A stretch of 64,000 nucleotides of DNA from Farysia itapuensis (GCA_023212645.1 JALBYC010000004.1:496001-560000), one strand, 5' to 3'. Positions 46,046 through 56,117 are shown, counted from the first letter of the stretch. Translations and numbers: made by a program. The notes: generated by a model not told the origin, from the sequence alone.

Positions 46046-47656
46046 TTATGCTGCTTGCGGCTCGTCAAATTGTGGTCGCGAATGGCCGTAACCCTCTAGA
46101 CTGAGTTCTTCTTCCTTACCGGATGGACCCCGCACGGTGAATCCGCGACGGTGATGGTCACCTTCTCGAGCGGAACCAGAGTCTTCCTCATCGTCGTCGT
46201 CCAACCCGAGCAGGTCACGTCTTCGATCTTCTTGAATGCCCCGAATAGAGAAGCCGCGAAGGAAACCACCAGTCGACAGCCGACGCTGTGCTGACCTGGG
46301 CGTGGCTGCGCCAGAGTCAATGCGACTATCTGGCTCTTCAGCGAGGTGGAATGTCTCTTCGTGCTCACCATCTTCGAGCTCGTGGGGATCGTGACCGCGC
46401 GAACCTTTTTTGCTATTGTTGAGATGAGCGGCCTCTATAGCTGCTGCTGCATCTGAACGACTGTCTTGATCCGTTATCGAAAGTTCATCGAGCTGAGCTG
46501 TCGGACTGGCGTAGCGCTTGGGTGTTCTGTCTCCCGTTTCCTGCGGTCCAGACTCTGCCCTTTTAGGTTCCATTTTAGGAGTGTAGCCAACGGCTTCACC
46601 ACCGGCCATTTTGAGCTCGCCCGTTTCTGGGTCTGGGACTGGAGCGCCTTCCTTCGGGAAATGCTTTTTGGACTTTTCCGGCAGGGTGTTGAAGCTTCTA
46701 TCAAAGCTTGTGTTGGGCGATTCAGTAGCTGGAGTATTGGCTGTGCTATTGTTACTGCTAGTCGTGCCGCCACGAAGCAGCTTCCATGCTTTACTCGCTC
46801 CCTTGCGCAGCTCTTCGCCAACGTCTATTATGCCTTCGGGGTTGGTACGGGATGTTCCGTCCGTGTACCAGTCTTGAGAGTAATGAACATGTTGTGGGGC
46901 TGCACGCTGTCGCGGCGGTGCTGCTGTGCCTTGCGACTGCAAGAGTTGGGAACGAGCCGCAACCCCAATGCTAATTGAGTTGGCGCGCTTTAGCCTGCCT
47001 GACAGAGGGAGTGGGGCAAATTTGATAGCCGCACTGCTACTACTGGACGTTGTGCTTACGACTGAGTCGTTCCGAGCCCGGGTCGAGCCTGACATCTGAC
47101 GACCTCGCTTCTCTGTGGAGTCAGCTTGCGAAGATACACTGGTGCCTCCGACCTCACTTTCCGTGGTAAAGCTGCTCGCACGGTCGCTACTGTCACCAGC
47201 GTCACTAAAACTGCTCTTGCGATCATGTGGAGACAACAAACACTCTGGCGGTATGACGCCATCGCCAGCGCTTGCATCCTCTCCTCTTGGATCGTATGGA
47301 AGCACCTCTCCTCCTTCGAACGCTTCAGGCAGGGGTTCGCATCGAAGATACGACTTGCCAAGAGGTTTGCCATCCTTGACTTTGATTTGTCGCCCTGGCA
47401 CGGGCGGAGGTAAGAAGGTGGATTTCAGGGCAGCTTTGAAGCCAGAATCGCTTCTGGCCCGAGTTTGCTTGCGCGGCAAAGTATCGTTGGGATTGTTCAG
47501 GATGCTTTTGATCTTTTGGCCATTGGATGTGTCGGTGGCCTGCGACCTAATGGAACCGATGTCAGAGGACACGCTCTGAGACAGCGATGAGCTGCTTTGC
47601 TCTGAGGTTACAGAGACAGAGCCAGTCTCTGAGCTGGGGCTAGCATCCGGATCCAT
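46046..47656 (-). CDS. Orphan Ser-rich, acidic protein
   Basis: 536 residues without a recognised family. The N-terminal ~60 residues are almost pure Ser/Thr/Gln/Glu. A better-ordered block at ~80-140 reads PPPVPGRQIKVKDGKPLGKS, then YLRCEPLPEAFEGGEVLPYD, then GDGVIPPECLLSPHDRKSS. A second block near ~255-300 contains HYSQDWYTDGTSRTNPEGII, then EELRKGASKAWKLLRGG. Near the C-terminus are RRLSTGGFLRGFSIRG and a very acidic run (DDDDEED). Several RRLS/RRAS-like sites suggest PKA or similar kinases. No signal peptide or membrane segment. It ends 66 bases from the convergent GNAT gene. Confidence 0.6.
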   Translation of the reverse strand: MDPDASPSSETGSVSVTSEQSSSSLSQSVSSDIGSIRSQATDTSNGQKIKSILNNPNDTLPRKQTRARSDSGFKAALKSTFLPPPVPGRQIKVKDGKPLGKSYLRCEPLPEAFEGGEVLPYDPRGEDASAGDGVIPPECLLSPHDRKSSFSDAGDSSDRASSFTTESEVGGTSVSSQADSTEKRGRQMSGSTRARNDSVVSTTSSSSSAAIKFAPLPLSGRLKRANSISIGVAARSQLLQSQGTAAPPRQRAAPQHVHYSQDWYTDGTSRTNPEGIIDVGEELRKGASKAWKLLRGGTTSSNNSTANTPATESPNTSFDRSFNTLPEKSKKHFPKEGAPVPDPETGELKMAGGEAVGYTPKMEPKRAESGPQETGDRTPKRYASPTAQLDELSITDQDSRSDAAAAIEAAHLNNSKKGSRGHDPHELEDGEHEETFHLAEEPDSRIDSGAATPRSAQRRLSTGGFLRGFSIRGIQEDRRRDLLGLDDDDEEDSGSAREGDHHRRGFTVRGPSGKEEELSLEGYGHSRPQFDEPQAA

Positions 47657-48304
47657 ACTGCGTGGTCAGCGGGTACTGGATGGGAAAGCAGACCCAACGA
47701 ATGATGACAAGGTGAATGCTAGAGACACAGGTACGAGTTGACTTGAAATTGTGGTTATCTGGAGGGGTCCCTGATTCGGCTAAAATATCGCCTTGCTCGC
47801 GGGGAAAATGGATCAAGAATACGCTATAGCGATTGGCTACAACTCTGCAACGCTCCCCCGCATCCTGGTTCAATATTTGCATCAGACATTCGCGATTCAG
47901 TGAGATTCTGGTCGAGCAGGTGCATCAAATGCGGATATAGGAAACGGTTCATACAGTGTGCTGCGCCGGAGACGTTCATCCGAGGCGGCAAGAAGCCGTT
48001 CACGATGTAATGGAACACTAATTGCCAAGGATATGAAATGGACGCCGGTATTTCAAAGTCATTTTTCGTCATCGCCTCGCGCCTCATATCATTATATGCC
48101 TATATGCCTCATCGGCATGATACAACTGGTCTAACAGGAAGCGTCAAGAAAAATCGAAAATCGAAAAATCAGTCTTGCTCCACGTGCGCACTTGGACAGC
48201 TTCTTCGTGTCAATACGGTTAACACGGCCTCCAACGTCGTGTCGATCCTCGGGGAAGAGCAGATCCGGCTGCGCTAACGCGGGGTTTTCATAGAAGCAAG
48301 AGGG
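47657..48304. other. Intergenic region, 0.65 kb, divergent promoters
   Basis: It lies between the acidic orphan (minus) and the CHR transporter (plus). A perfect duplication of the octamer tatatgcc occurs at 48093 and 48101, and an aaaatcgaaaatcgaaaaatc run at about 48150-48170. No gene is recognised. Confidence 0.5.
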
Positions 48305-49906
48305 ATGCCAGCTCCATCTGCCCTCGAGCAAACAGATCGTCGCAGCATTAAGCTCAGCGCTCGGCTTGTCGAGACCGTGCGGAATTACGGAGATTTGGGC
48401 TTTACGTCTTTCGGTGGACCAGGAGTGCATGTCATTATTCTTCGCCGACGCTTTGTCAATCGTCTACGCTGGCTGGACGAGACGACGTTTTCTGATCTCT
48501 TCTCTCTCGGCAATGCACTACCGGGACCAGGATCAACGCAGCTTGCCTTCTCCATTGCAACCGTCCGGAACGGCACGATTGCGGGCTTGCTAGCCTTTCT
48601 GATCTGGTCACTTCCGGGAGCTGTAGGCATGGCCGCGCTCGGGGCTGGCGTTCGCAAATTTCCAGATAGACTCCCACCTATCGTGCTTGCACTTCTCACG
48701 GGCCTGAATGCTTCAGCCGTTGGTCTGATTGCCTTGGCTGCCTTTCAGCTCTCCAAAACGGCGATCTCGGATGCAGTCACTCGATCACTGGTGCTTGTCT
48801 CGGCCTCTTTCGGCATCTGCTATCATGCTCCTTGGATGTATCCTGTTCTTGTATTTTCCGGCGGCGCTGTGACATTTGCTTACGATTTCCGTCGTTCTAT
48901 CGTCGCCAAAATCGTACCCAAGCGACGTCGGACGAGCACAGAACCACAACCACCTTCACAGCAGATTGTCCTCGAAAGAGACAGTGCGAATCAGGACATC
49001 GAGCTGGTCTCTCGGCCCTCGCCTACGACCAAAGATCCACTCTCTACATCGCCGGGATTACCACAAGTGACTCAGAGCGACGATCGGCCCGGTCTACGAC
49101 AAAGAAATGGGCCAAGCATGCAGTCGGTTTCTTCTTCTACTGCTAGCACTCAAGCTACGCCGGAAAGCTCGAGAACGCCAATTATGGTACTCAACAGAAA
49201 GTTTGCGCTCGGGCTGGGCGTATTTTTTGTCGTTTTTGTCGTCAGCTTGGTCGTTGTACGATCTCAGCTAGCGAACGTACCCAGATTGTTCGATTTCTTC
49301 ACCAACATGGTCATAGCTGGTGTTATTATCTTTGGTGGTGGGCCGGTCGTCATCCCTTTGCTTCGCGGCTATACCGTCGAGAACGGTTGGGTCGACGCGC
49401 GGGACTTCCTCCTCGGATTCGCCATTCTACAAGCATTTCCCGGACCGAACTTCAATTTTGCCGCCTACCTTGGCGTCCTAGCTGTTCCCTCAAACCCTGT
49501 GTTGGGAGCTATTGTCGGCTGGGCAGGAATCTTTTCGCCTGGGATTGTGCTCAAGCTAGCTTTGCTCCCTGTCTATGATAGCTGGAGAAAGCACGAGGTC
49601 GCCAAGTCCATCCTACGAGGCCTTAATGCAGCCGCTGTCGGTCTGGTCTTCACGGCAGTGTGGCAACTCTTCCTGGTCGGCTACATTTACACATCGGCGA
49701 GCGGGAACACAGCCCAAATGACCAGCCGCAGTGGTCCATTGACGTCTGACCCATTCTGGGGTGTGGTGGCCAGCACTGCATTCGTGGCCTCTCAGTGGTT
49801 CAAAACGCCTCCAGCATTTGCTGTGGTGGGAGGTGCCTTAGCCGGCATGGCTTGGTACGGGGTTGTTGGCCCGAAAGGAACGGAAAGTCAACAGTTCCTT
49901 ACCTGA
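48305..49906 (+). CDS. Chromate transporter family (CHR, two-domain) protein
   Basis: 533 residues, about ten membrane helices in two homologous halves joined by a ~120-residue hydrophilic loop. Half one: FTSFGGPGVHVIILRRRFVN, LFSLGNALPGPGSTQLA, LIWSLPGAVGMAALG. Half two: FGGGPVVIPLLRGYTVENGW, GFAILQAFPGPNFNFAAYLG, GIFSPGIVLKLALLP. The paired FGGP/FGGGP and PGP motifs define the CHR superfamily, whose bacterial members export chromate and whose fungal members are found in ascomycetes and basidiomycetes. The transported anion (chromate, sulfate-like or other) cannot be read from sequence. The Na+/H+ antiporter gene follows on the same strand 234 bases later. Confidence 0.92.
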   Translation: MPAPSALEQTDRRSIKLSARLVETVRNYGDLGFTSFGGPGVHVIILRRRFVNRLRWLDETTFSDLFSLGNALPGPGSTQLAFSIATVRNGTIAGLLAFLIWSLPGAVGMAALGAGVRKFPDRLPPIVLALLTGLNASAVGLIALAAFQLSKTAISDAVTRSLVLVSASFGICYHAPWMYPVLVFSGGAVTFAYDFRRSIVAKIVPKRRRTSTEPQPPSQQIVLERDSANQDIELVSRPSPTTKDPLSTSPGLPQVTQSDDRPGLRQRNGPSMQSVSSSTASTQATPESSRTPIMVLNRKFALGLGVFFVVFVVSLVVVRSQLANVPRLFDFFTNMVIAGVIIFGGGPVVIPLLRGYTVENGWVDARDFLLGFAILQAFPGPNFNFAAYLGVLAVPSNPVLGAIVGWAGIFSPGIVLKLALLPVYDSWRKHEVAKSILRGLNAAAVGLVFTAVWQLFLVGYIYTSASGNTAQMTSRSGPLTSDPFWGVVASTAFVASQWFKTPPAFAVVGGALAGMAWYGVVGPKGTESQQFLT

Positions 49907-50140
49907 AATACAAAATCTTTTTACCGTATAGAGATTTCGGCTAAATAACCTGCCATGACGTACCGTGTCACACGCCCAGTCATTTGGACCCTGTTGGTAT
50001 CCTCGTTTGCTTCGGAAAATTTTGGCGAGCGTGCAGAGCTTAGATATGTGCAATGGGGTGCCTGCTTCAGCACCAACACACACGGGAAGCAACAGAGCGC
50101 TAGCAACCGAACGCGTAGGCCAGCTGTTCAAGTTTTACCG

Positions 50141-51931
50141 ATGCCTATCCCGGACTTGGAGTTGACAGACCTCAACTTGCTGTGTACCGCGTTCGGTCTC
50201 TTTTTTGTCGTTTACGGGTCTTTCTCCTTCCTCGTAAAAGAGCGCTTCTTTCTCAATGAAGCGCCTATTGCAGTGGTCATTGGCGTCGCACTTGGACCCT
50301 ATGGACTTGGAGGCATCTTCAACTGGGCAAGCAAGGAAGTGGAAATGGACGCTGTCTCACTCGGTCTTTCGCGCGTCGTGATTGGGATCCAGCTGACGCT
50401 GGTTGGCATACAATTGCCCTACAAATATCCGCAGGTGGAATTCAAGTCGCTTGCCATGCTTCTGTTGCCGATCATGACGATCATGTGGCTCAGTACGACG
50501 CTGTGTATCTGGCTCTTGATCCCTCAGCTTTCAGTCCTTGCCGCATTGGTCATAGCTACGTCAGCTACTCCCACAGATCCGGTTCTGTCTAACGCGATCG
50601 TCAAAGGTGCCTTTGCTGATCAGTACGTATCACCAAGACTCCGTAACCTAATCTCTGCGGAGAGTGGTGGCAACGATGGCTTCGGCTATCCATTCCTTTA
50701 CCTTGCTGTGCATCTGATCAAGTCCAAGACCACAGGTGAAGCGCTGACGACATGGGCTCTCAGCACCTTCCTGTACAAGGTTCTTGGCGCGGTTTTATAC
50801 GGGACCGTTGTCGGATTCGCAAGCAGAAAAGCCCTAGAATTCTCCACAGACCGCAACTGGATCGACAAAGAGTCTTTCTTGCTATACGGCTCCGCCATGG
50901 GAGTCTTTATCATTGGCTCCGGAGGCGCGCTGGGCTTCGACGAGCTGTTGGCTGCCTTCACAGCCGGTAACGTTCTGACATGGAACGATTTTTACCGCGA
51001 ACAGTGTGAAGAGTCAGAAGTTGACAACTGCGTCGACCTGTTGCTCAACCTTGTGTTCTTCAGCTTCCTAGGTGCTACAATTCCCTGGGACTCTTTCAGT
51101 GATCCGGAAAATGGAGTGACTCCGCTACGTCTCATCGGCATCTGCGTACTTGTCCTCTTGTTCCGTCGTCTACCCGCTATGCTTGCTCTCTACCGGTTCG
51201 TACCGACTCTCAACGACGTTTCTGAGGCTACCTTCATGGGCTACTTTGCCCCGATCGGTGCTGGAGCTATTTATTACCTTGGTGAAATTATGGAACAATT
51301 CAAGGAGGACGATCCTTCGCCATACGCACAAAGAATTCGGGTACTGGCAAAGCCTATCACCTATTCTCTAATCATTGCTTCCATCATTGGACACTCCCTG
51401 GCCATCCCGCTGGTCAAGGTGATATTCAAGTGGCGAGGTATCGAGTCGATCAGGATCAAGGGAGAGTCATGCGCTGGCAGCGATGTCTCCGATGATGGCG
51501 GCTACCACGAACATGCCGAAGACGACTCTGCTTCAGAGGAAGAGTATGAAGAAGGTGGTCATGGTCGTCCTCGTTGCGCTTCGGTCACGTCCGGATCAGG
51601 CTCGTACCAGCAATCGTCTGTTTATAGAGCCAGTGACAATGGACCTGCGCTTCCCGTCATTGACCCCACTCGACAAGATGGCAAGGCTAAAGGTGAACAG
51701 GAATGTTCATGGCAAAGGTCGAGCGGTCACAAACTTGGTCCCCACCATCGCCTCCGCCGCAATGAAGAGACCGGGCAACTCGAGCTGGATCCGCATCTAT
51801 ACACGATGCATGAAGGCAACGTTGTCCGAATGAATCAACAATCTCGCCGCCGCCGTGTTCAAGGTCGTGGACAACAAGACGAAGAGCAAGGTTTACTACA
51901 GCCACCAGCGAATCACTACGGAAGCACTTAG
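50141..51931 (+). CDS. NHA1: Plasma-membrane Na+/H+ antiporter (Nha1/Cnh1 family)
   Basis: 596 residues from the ATG at 50141 (MPIPDLELTDLNL). About twelve membrane helices cover residues ~10-435. Diagnostic blocks are ALGPYGLGGIFNWASKEVEM, the ion-binding segment SATPTDPVLSNAIVKG, ESGGNDGFGYPFLYLAVHL with its conserved Asp pair, and FFSFLGATIPWDSF. The C-terminal tail is acidic then basic (EDDSASEEEYEEGG; RRRRVQGRGQQDEEQ) and short, about 160 residues, whereas S. cerevisiae Nha1 is ~985 residues, so regulatory parts of the tail are reduced. It exports Na+, and probably K+, in exchange for protons. An upstream ATG at 49955 is in frame but adds non-membrane sequence not typical of the family. 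It ends 28 bases from Nas2. Confidence 0.93.
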   Translation: MPIPDLELTDLNLLCTAFGLFFVVYGSFSFLVKERFFLNEAPIAVVIGVALGPYGLGGIFNWASKEVEMDAVSLGLSRVVIGIQLTLVGIQLPYKYPQVEFKSLAMLLLPIMTIMWLSTTLCIWLLIPQLSVLAALVIATSATPTDPVLSNAIVKGAFADQYVSPRLRNLISAESGGNDGFGYPFLYLAVHLIKSKTTGEALTTWALSTFLYKVLGAVLYGTVVGFASRKALEFSTDRNWIDKESFLLYGSAMGVFIIGSGGALGFDELLAAFTAGNVLTWNDFYREQCEESEVDNCVDLLLNLVFFSFLGATIPWDSFSDPENGVTPLRLIGICVLVLLFRRLPAMLALYRFVPTLNDVSEATFMGYFAPIGAGAIYYLGEIMEQFKEDDPSPYAQRIRVLAKPITYSLIIASIIGHSLAIPLVKVIFKWRGIESIRIKGESCAGSDVSDDGGYHEHAEDDSASEEEYEEGGHGRPRCASVTSGSGSYQQSSVYRASDNGPALPVIDPTRQDGKAKGEQECSWQRSSGHKLGPHHRLRRNEETGQLELDPHLYTMHEGNVVRMNQQSRRRRVQGRGQQDEEQGLLQPPANHYGST

Positions 51932-51959
51932 AACATAGGCATAAACATCGTTGTCGTCT

Positions 51960-52683
51960 CTATAAGGGAAGAAGATGACACCTACAGCGAAAGGAGATAT
52001 CAGCTGAGCTGCCCACATTATGACGAGCAAAATACTTACCCAAGCATGCCTCTGCCGCCCCACCCTGTACGAGGGATGAGAGTAGCAGATATCGTAGCAA
52101 CGTCTCTCTTGAGTGTGACTGGGATTGGTTGGCCGTCCACCACGACGCCTGGTGAAGCGAGAGCTCGAAGATTCTCACCGCAAGTTGATGCAGTGATGCC
52201 GCCAAAAGTCAAGAGCTGATCGTCAGCTTGAAGACCAGCTGAGTGGGCTGGACTGTTGTCAGCTACTGAGTTGACACGTGCAAAGGGCTGGACACGTGGT
52301 GAATCCTTGGTGCCGTTCTGCGTTGGTGTCGCTGCGTCGCCGTTCATTGCAAGGTGCAGAAGCAGTGCAATCCGTTCGCGCAAGGCCTTGCCATCGTTAC
52401 GCAGAACACGGATGCGCTGGCGAGCGGTTCGAATAGCCACCAAGTCCACGTTCTGCAGTGGAAACCCCTGCCTGTCGACGAGCGGCGTGTCCATGTCAAC
52501 TCCATTCGTAGTGAGTGTAGCTACGTGACGAGATATGTCAGTGTCGATCGATCTTGACAGGCTGTCTAGGGACATTGCCTGAGCTCGAGCCGGACCTGGC
52601 TCGGCGGGAAGTGGCTGGCTCAGCAAATGAGAGACATCCGTGTCTGGCTCCGGTTCGTTGTGAATGTCGAGTGTTGTCGACAT
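51960..52683 (-). CDS. NAS2: Proteasome assembly chaperone Nas2 (PSMD9/p27), PDZ domain
   Basis: Exons 52683..52040 and 51981..51960, intron of 58 bases (GTAAGT donor, CTGTAG acceptor), give 221 residues. Without splicing the frame ends at GGRGMLG; splicing adds CHLLPL, matching the conserved GRGxLGCHxxP end of Nas2. The N-terminal helical region contains VDRQGFPLQNVDLVAIRTAR, a Nas2-type segment, and the C-terminal PDZ domain covers ~145-215 (FARVNSVADNSPAHSAGLQADDQ cut here: SPAHSAGLQADDQLLTFG). Nas2 binds the proteasomal ATPase Rpt5 tail during base assembly. It is divergent from the hydrolase gene by 153 bases. The start at 52683 (MSTTLDIHN) is the first suitable ATG after the promoter. 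Confidence 0.9.
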
Positions 52684-52836
52684 CTTGATGGTGTGAAGAA
52701 GTATTCCGCCCATGTGGACGCGTGGACCCTGATTTCTGTGCACTTTTCAGGATTCCGGGTTTCGGCCCGGCACGCTCCTGAATGGATGACGTTGTGCAAT
52801 CCCTCGACTACTACCATCATAGATGCACGGCAGAGC

Positions 52837-54654
52837 ATGTCGACCTTCCTTTCGTCAACAGCGAGCTTTATAGGGCGCACACTACTAGCGCCTATTGCAC
52901 CACACTCTTTGTCGGCAGTTCACGTCGAATATCTGAGCTCAAGCGCAAAAGAAAATGGCTTTCCCAAAATAGAAACTTTGCTGACCGCAACAGAAACGCT
53001 AGACCCGGCCAAGAAGGCGACCTTCAAGCCAACGCCTTGGCTCTCTTCGGGTCATCTGCAGACTGTCTACTCCGCACTAGCTGATTTTAGCTCGATAGAT
53101 GCGCTCGAATACAAGCGCAGGGTGTTCATCACCCCTGATGGTGGCACCATGGGCCTGGACATCTCACCGCCAGCCCTGGCTGCGAGCGAAGAGGAACTAG
53201 CCACGAGCAATCATCCAGCACAAGACGGAAATCCCACAGTTGTATGTCTGCATGGCTTGACTGGCGGAAGTCACGAAAGCTACGTTCGCAATTGTTTTTC
53301 GCACATGACCAAACCCAAGGATCAAGGCGGCTGCGGCTTCCGTGGCATCGTAGTCAATTTCCGCGGTTGTGCAAATCTGCCCGTTACCTCGCCGCAGCTC
53401 TACTCTGCTCTCAAGCTCGCAGATATTCGATCGGCGCTTCTCCTGATCACCAAGCTGTACCCCAGCAGCCCTCTAGTCGGACTCGGATTCTCGCTAGGTG
53501 CTAATATACTCGGCAGATACCTCGGCGAAGAGGGTGATGAAACTCCTCTGCTCGGAGCTGTCATTGTTGGCACTCCCTTCGATCTCAAAGCCGGCGCAGA
53601 TGAGCTAGACTACGGAGGCTATATGCCCCAAAAGTACTCGTCCGCAATGTGTCAGAATTTGCAGCGAATGGCCAAACGACACAAGAACACTCTGGCCCTG
53701 CATCCGCCTTTCCGCTCGTTGCTCGATGAGCTGTACGATCCACCACCTCAACCTCAGGCGGAACTAGATATGTTTAAAGAGCAAGTAAAAAACAGAGGCC
53801 CCAAACCAGGAGAGCGCACGATCATTAAGTCAGGGTCGCTCAAGATGGCCGACGAGATCATGACGAGACATGTGGGTGGACTCCCAAAGCCATACGGCGA
53901 GTTTCCATTCGATTCGGCAGATGACTACTACAGATACGGTGGATGCGTCAAGGTCATTTCCAATGTCAAACGACCGTTGCTGTGTCTGTCCGCGCAGGAC
54001 GATCCCATTGTACCGAGCAGCATCTGGAAGGGTATTCGTGCAGTCATTGGTCGTAATCCGGACGGCTCACGCTCGACCGAGGCTGTTGAGGGCAATAGCA
54101 ACGTAGTTTTGGCCTGGACAAAGGGTGGTGGTCACTTGGGCTGGTTCGAGGGTATCCGCCCAAAGCGATGGCTGCACAGACCCACCTCTGAATTCATTTC
54201 GGCTTTATTCGAGCTGACGTCGGACGAGCAGAAGCGCAAAGTCCGCCAACGTAGCCGCTGGCAACAAGAAAATGGTGTCGAGGTCATAGAGGTGGATATC
54301 GAGCTTATGCCAACCGAAGCGCTTCCCCAATACACTCTTCCCGGCGAGGGCGGCCGAGCAAGTCGATGGGGAGACACACCACAGGGCAAAAAGACTGCCG
54401 AGACTGTGGCTCAAGACGACTCGAGCAAGTCGGACGAAAGTGCTAGCCAGCATTCAAGCTTGCGAATGGGCTGGTTGCTGACCAGAGTGCTGAAAGAGGC
54501 ACCCCTCGTGCATCCTAGACACGCCGTGTGCGGCACCTACAAGGAAGCGCAAGACTCGCCCGGTGGGTCGAGAGCTAGCCAAGGATGGGAAATCTTGCAG
54601 GCGCAGAAGATGTTCACTGATTCCTCGCGGCCGGAAGTTGGTTTCGCGAGCTGA
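52837..54654 (+). CDS. ABHD1/3-type alpha/beta hydrolase (Eht1/YMR210W family)
   Basis: 605 residues from the ATG at 52837. The family order is clear: PWLSSGHLQTVY near the N-terminus, the oxyanion region CLHGLTGGSHESYVR, FRGIVVNFRGCANLPVTSP, the nucleophile elbow GLGFSLGANILGRYLGE, the acid in SAQDDPIVPSS and the catalytic His in GGHLGWFEG. Yeast relatives Eht1 and Eeb1 make or hydrolyse medium-chain fatty acid ethyl esters; mammalian ABHD1/3 cleave phospholipids, so a lipid esterase or acyltransferase is expected. The ~100 residues after the fold are hydrophilic. The N-terminus has a weak hydrophobic stretch (FIGRTLLAPIAPHSLS) that may be an anchor. Confidence 0.9.
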   Translation: MSTFLSSTASFIGRTLLAPIAPHSLSAVHVEYLSSSAKENGFPKIETLLTATETLDPAKKATFKPTPWLSSGHLQTVYSALADFSSIDALEYKRRVFITPDGGTMGLDISPPALAASEEELATSNHPAQDGNPTVVCLHGLTGGSHESYVRNCFSHMTKPKDQGGCGFRGIVVNFRGCANLPVTSPQLYSALKLADIRSALLLITKLYPSSPLVGLGFSLGANILGRYLGEEGDETPLLGAVIVGTPFDLKAGADELDYGGYMPQKYSSAMCQNLQRMAKRHKNTLALHPPFRSLLDELYDPPPQPQAELDMFKEQVKNRGPKPGERTIIKSGSLKMADEIMTRHVGGLPKPYGEFPFDSADDYYRYGGCVKVISNVKRPLLCLSAQDDPIVPSSIWKGIRAVIGRNPDGSRSTEAVEGNSNVVLAWTKGGGHLGWFEGIRPKRWLHRPTSEFISALFELTSDEQKRKVRQRSRWQQENGVEVIEVDIELMPTEALPQYTLPGEGGRASRWGDTPQGKKTAETVAQDDSSKSDESASQHSSLRMGWLLTRVLKEAPLVHPRHAVCGTYKEAQDSPGGSRASQGWEILQAQKMFTDSSRPEVGFAS

Positions 54655-54772
54655 TGCCCGAAAGCCGCGTTGCAGGCGTGGGCGAAACGTTCCGCGGCGG
54701 AATTGACAATCCAGGCGAGAAGCTGCAAAGTGGCGAAAAGGTGATCGCTGGACTATAGATGCAACAACCAGA

Positions 54773-55387
54773 TCATCGTAATGGGCGCTCACATCTCGTT
54801 TCGTCGTGTGTTGCTCCACATTGGAGCGAGCAGTATCTTTCGCCACACCGTGTGCAGGTAATGTCCCCATGATAGCCACATATTGAGCACAGCTTGTGTC
54901 TGAGAACGGCTCGATCCCCATTGAGTCGTGAAGCAGCAGATGCCCAGTTGGTTTCGTTGAGCTGCAACTTGCCCTGATCTGCGGCTTCTTGAATCATGAC
55001 GTAGATGCTGCGTTTGTTTGCTAAGAGACGTTTGATATCTGCCTGGTGTCGTTTGCGCTGTTGCGATATGGCTTTGCTGCCTGAGGAGCCAATAGCAGAG
55101 CCCGGATCGGCACTGACAGTAGGAATGTACTCCTCACCGTCTTCCTCGGCATCGATGACGGCGGCAGCCCCTTGCAACGAAGTACATACAGCATCGCGGT
55201 AGTTGAGACGTTCGAGCTCATCCAGTCGACGTCGGATCCGTCGTTGTCGAGCTTCCGACTGCTTGTGTTGCCGCTCTGTTTCTTCTTGCGCTGTGAGCTG
55301 TTTCAAGAGCTGCTGCTGACCAGTGATCGTTTGTGGACGATTCGTCTGCGGGCGTAAAGCGGCCGAGCGCCTTTTCCGTACCGACAT
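54773..55387 (-). CDS. VPS71: HIT-zinc-finger protein Vps71/ZNHIT1 (SWR1 complex subunit)
   Basis: 204 residues. The C-terminus has the HIT-type zinc finger CSICGYHGDITCTRCGERYC and SLQCGATHDETRC, with the Cys/His spacing of Vps71/ZNHIT1. The N-terminal Arg/Glu/Gln-rich coil (RQHKQSEARQRRIRRRLDEL), then LNYRDAV, also matches. The subunit belongs to the SWR1 remodeller that installs histone H2A.Z. An acidic insertion (DAEEDGEEYIP) and a poly-Ser stretch lie in the middle. The ATG at 55387 (MSVRKRRSA) is used; there is no ATG further up the frame to 55441. No intron is needed: the frame closes after the last zinc ligand with ERPLR. Confidence 0.88.
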   Translation of the reverse strand: MSVRKRRSAALRPQTNRPQTITGQQQLLKQLTAQEETERQHKQSEARQRRIRRRLDELERLNYRDAVCTSLQGAAAVIDAEEDGEEYIPTVSADPGSAIGSSGSKAISQQRKRHQADIKRLLANKRSIYVMIQEAADQGKLQLNETNWASAASRLNGDRAVLRHKLCSICGYHGDITCTRCGERYCSLQCGATHDETRCERPLR

Positions 55388-56084
55388 CAGTGCCGGAATA
55401 TGACGGTGTGAACATTGCAAAGCACGAGGATCCAGAATCAAATCGAATTATACCAAAATATCAGGACAAGGCTTCATTGAATTATGCTTGTAAATGACAT
55501 GTCAAAAATCACACCGCGACCGCGGTAAACAGTCACACCTCTTTCTTTCAATACACGTTGCGCCATCTCAGAAAGCTGCTTGACAGGCTGAGACCGTCAA
55601 GAAGACGAGTCTGACAGCGTCCGTCCAAACAGTGATTGGCTGAAGTTCTGCATGATTTCCACGCCGAACTTCGACTCTTTTCGGTGTATCTCGAACTGTT
55701 GCACATACAACAATGTACCTTGTGCCGTAAGAAAGACAGTCACAAGACGCTCTACTGCATACCGCATCGTTTATAGATATCATCAGGAACCTCTGCAACA
55801 CTGCATGACCTTGTGGAACATCTGACTGCGACTTTGTCAGATCACTTCACATGGCTTCCGGGGTTCGCAAACCACTTCTTTCTTGTCCGTGCGTGCGTCC
55901 AGCATCCTGTAGGGCTGTCGGACGATCGGCTCGTCGGTTCTTCTCGTCGGTGTTGGTCGCACAAGCAAGCATGTGGGGACCCCGCACCCTGGGAGTGGTC
56001 GGTCAACACCGAACCGAACTCCGATAGAAACCGCTGTGATTGCCAAGCGATGCTGTGGCAAATGAGACACTGTGACACAACAGC

Positions 56085-56117
56085 AGAAGCGCAGAAGCGC
56101 AGAAGCGCAGAAGCAGC
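56085..56117. repeat. Octamer AGAAGCGC tandem array
   Basis: AGAAGC begins at 56085, 56093, 56101 and 56109, exactly 8 bases apart; three units are AGAAGCGC and the fourth ends AGAAGCAGC. The array lies 290 bases upstream of the GH42 ATG. The AAGC core is shared with the arrays at 32044 and (opposite strand) 45002. Confidence 0.85.
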
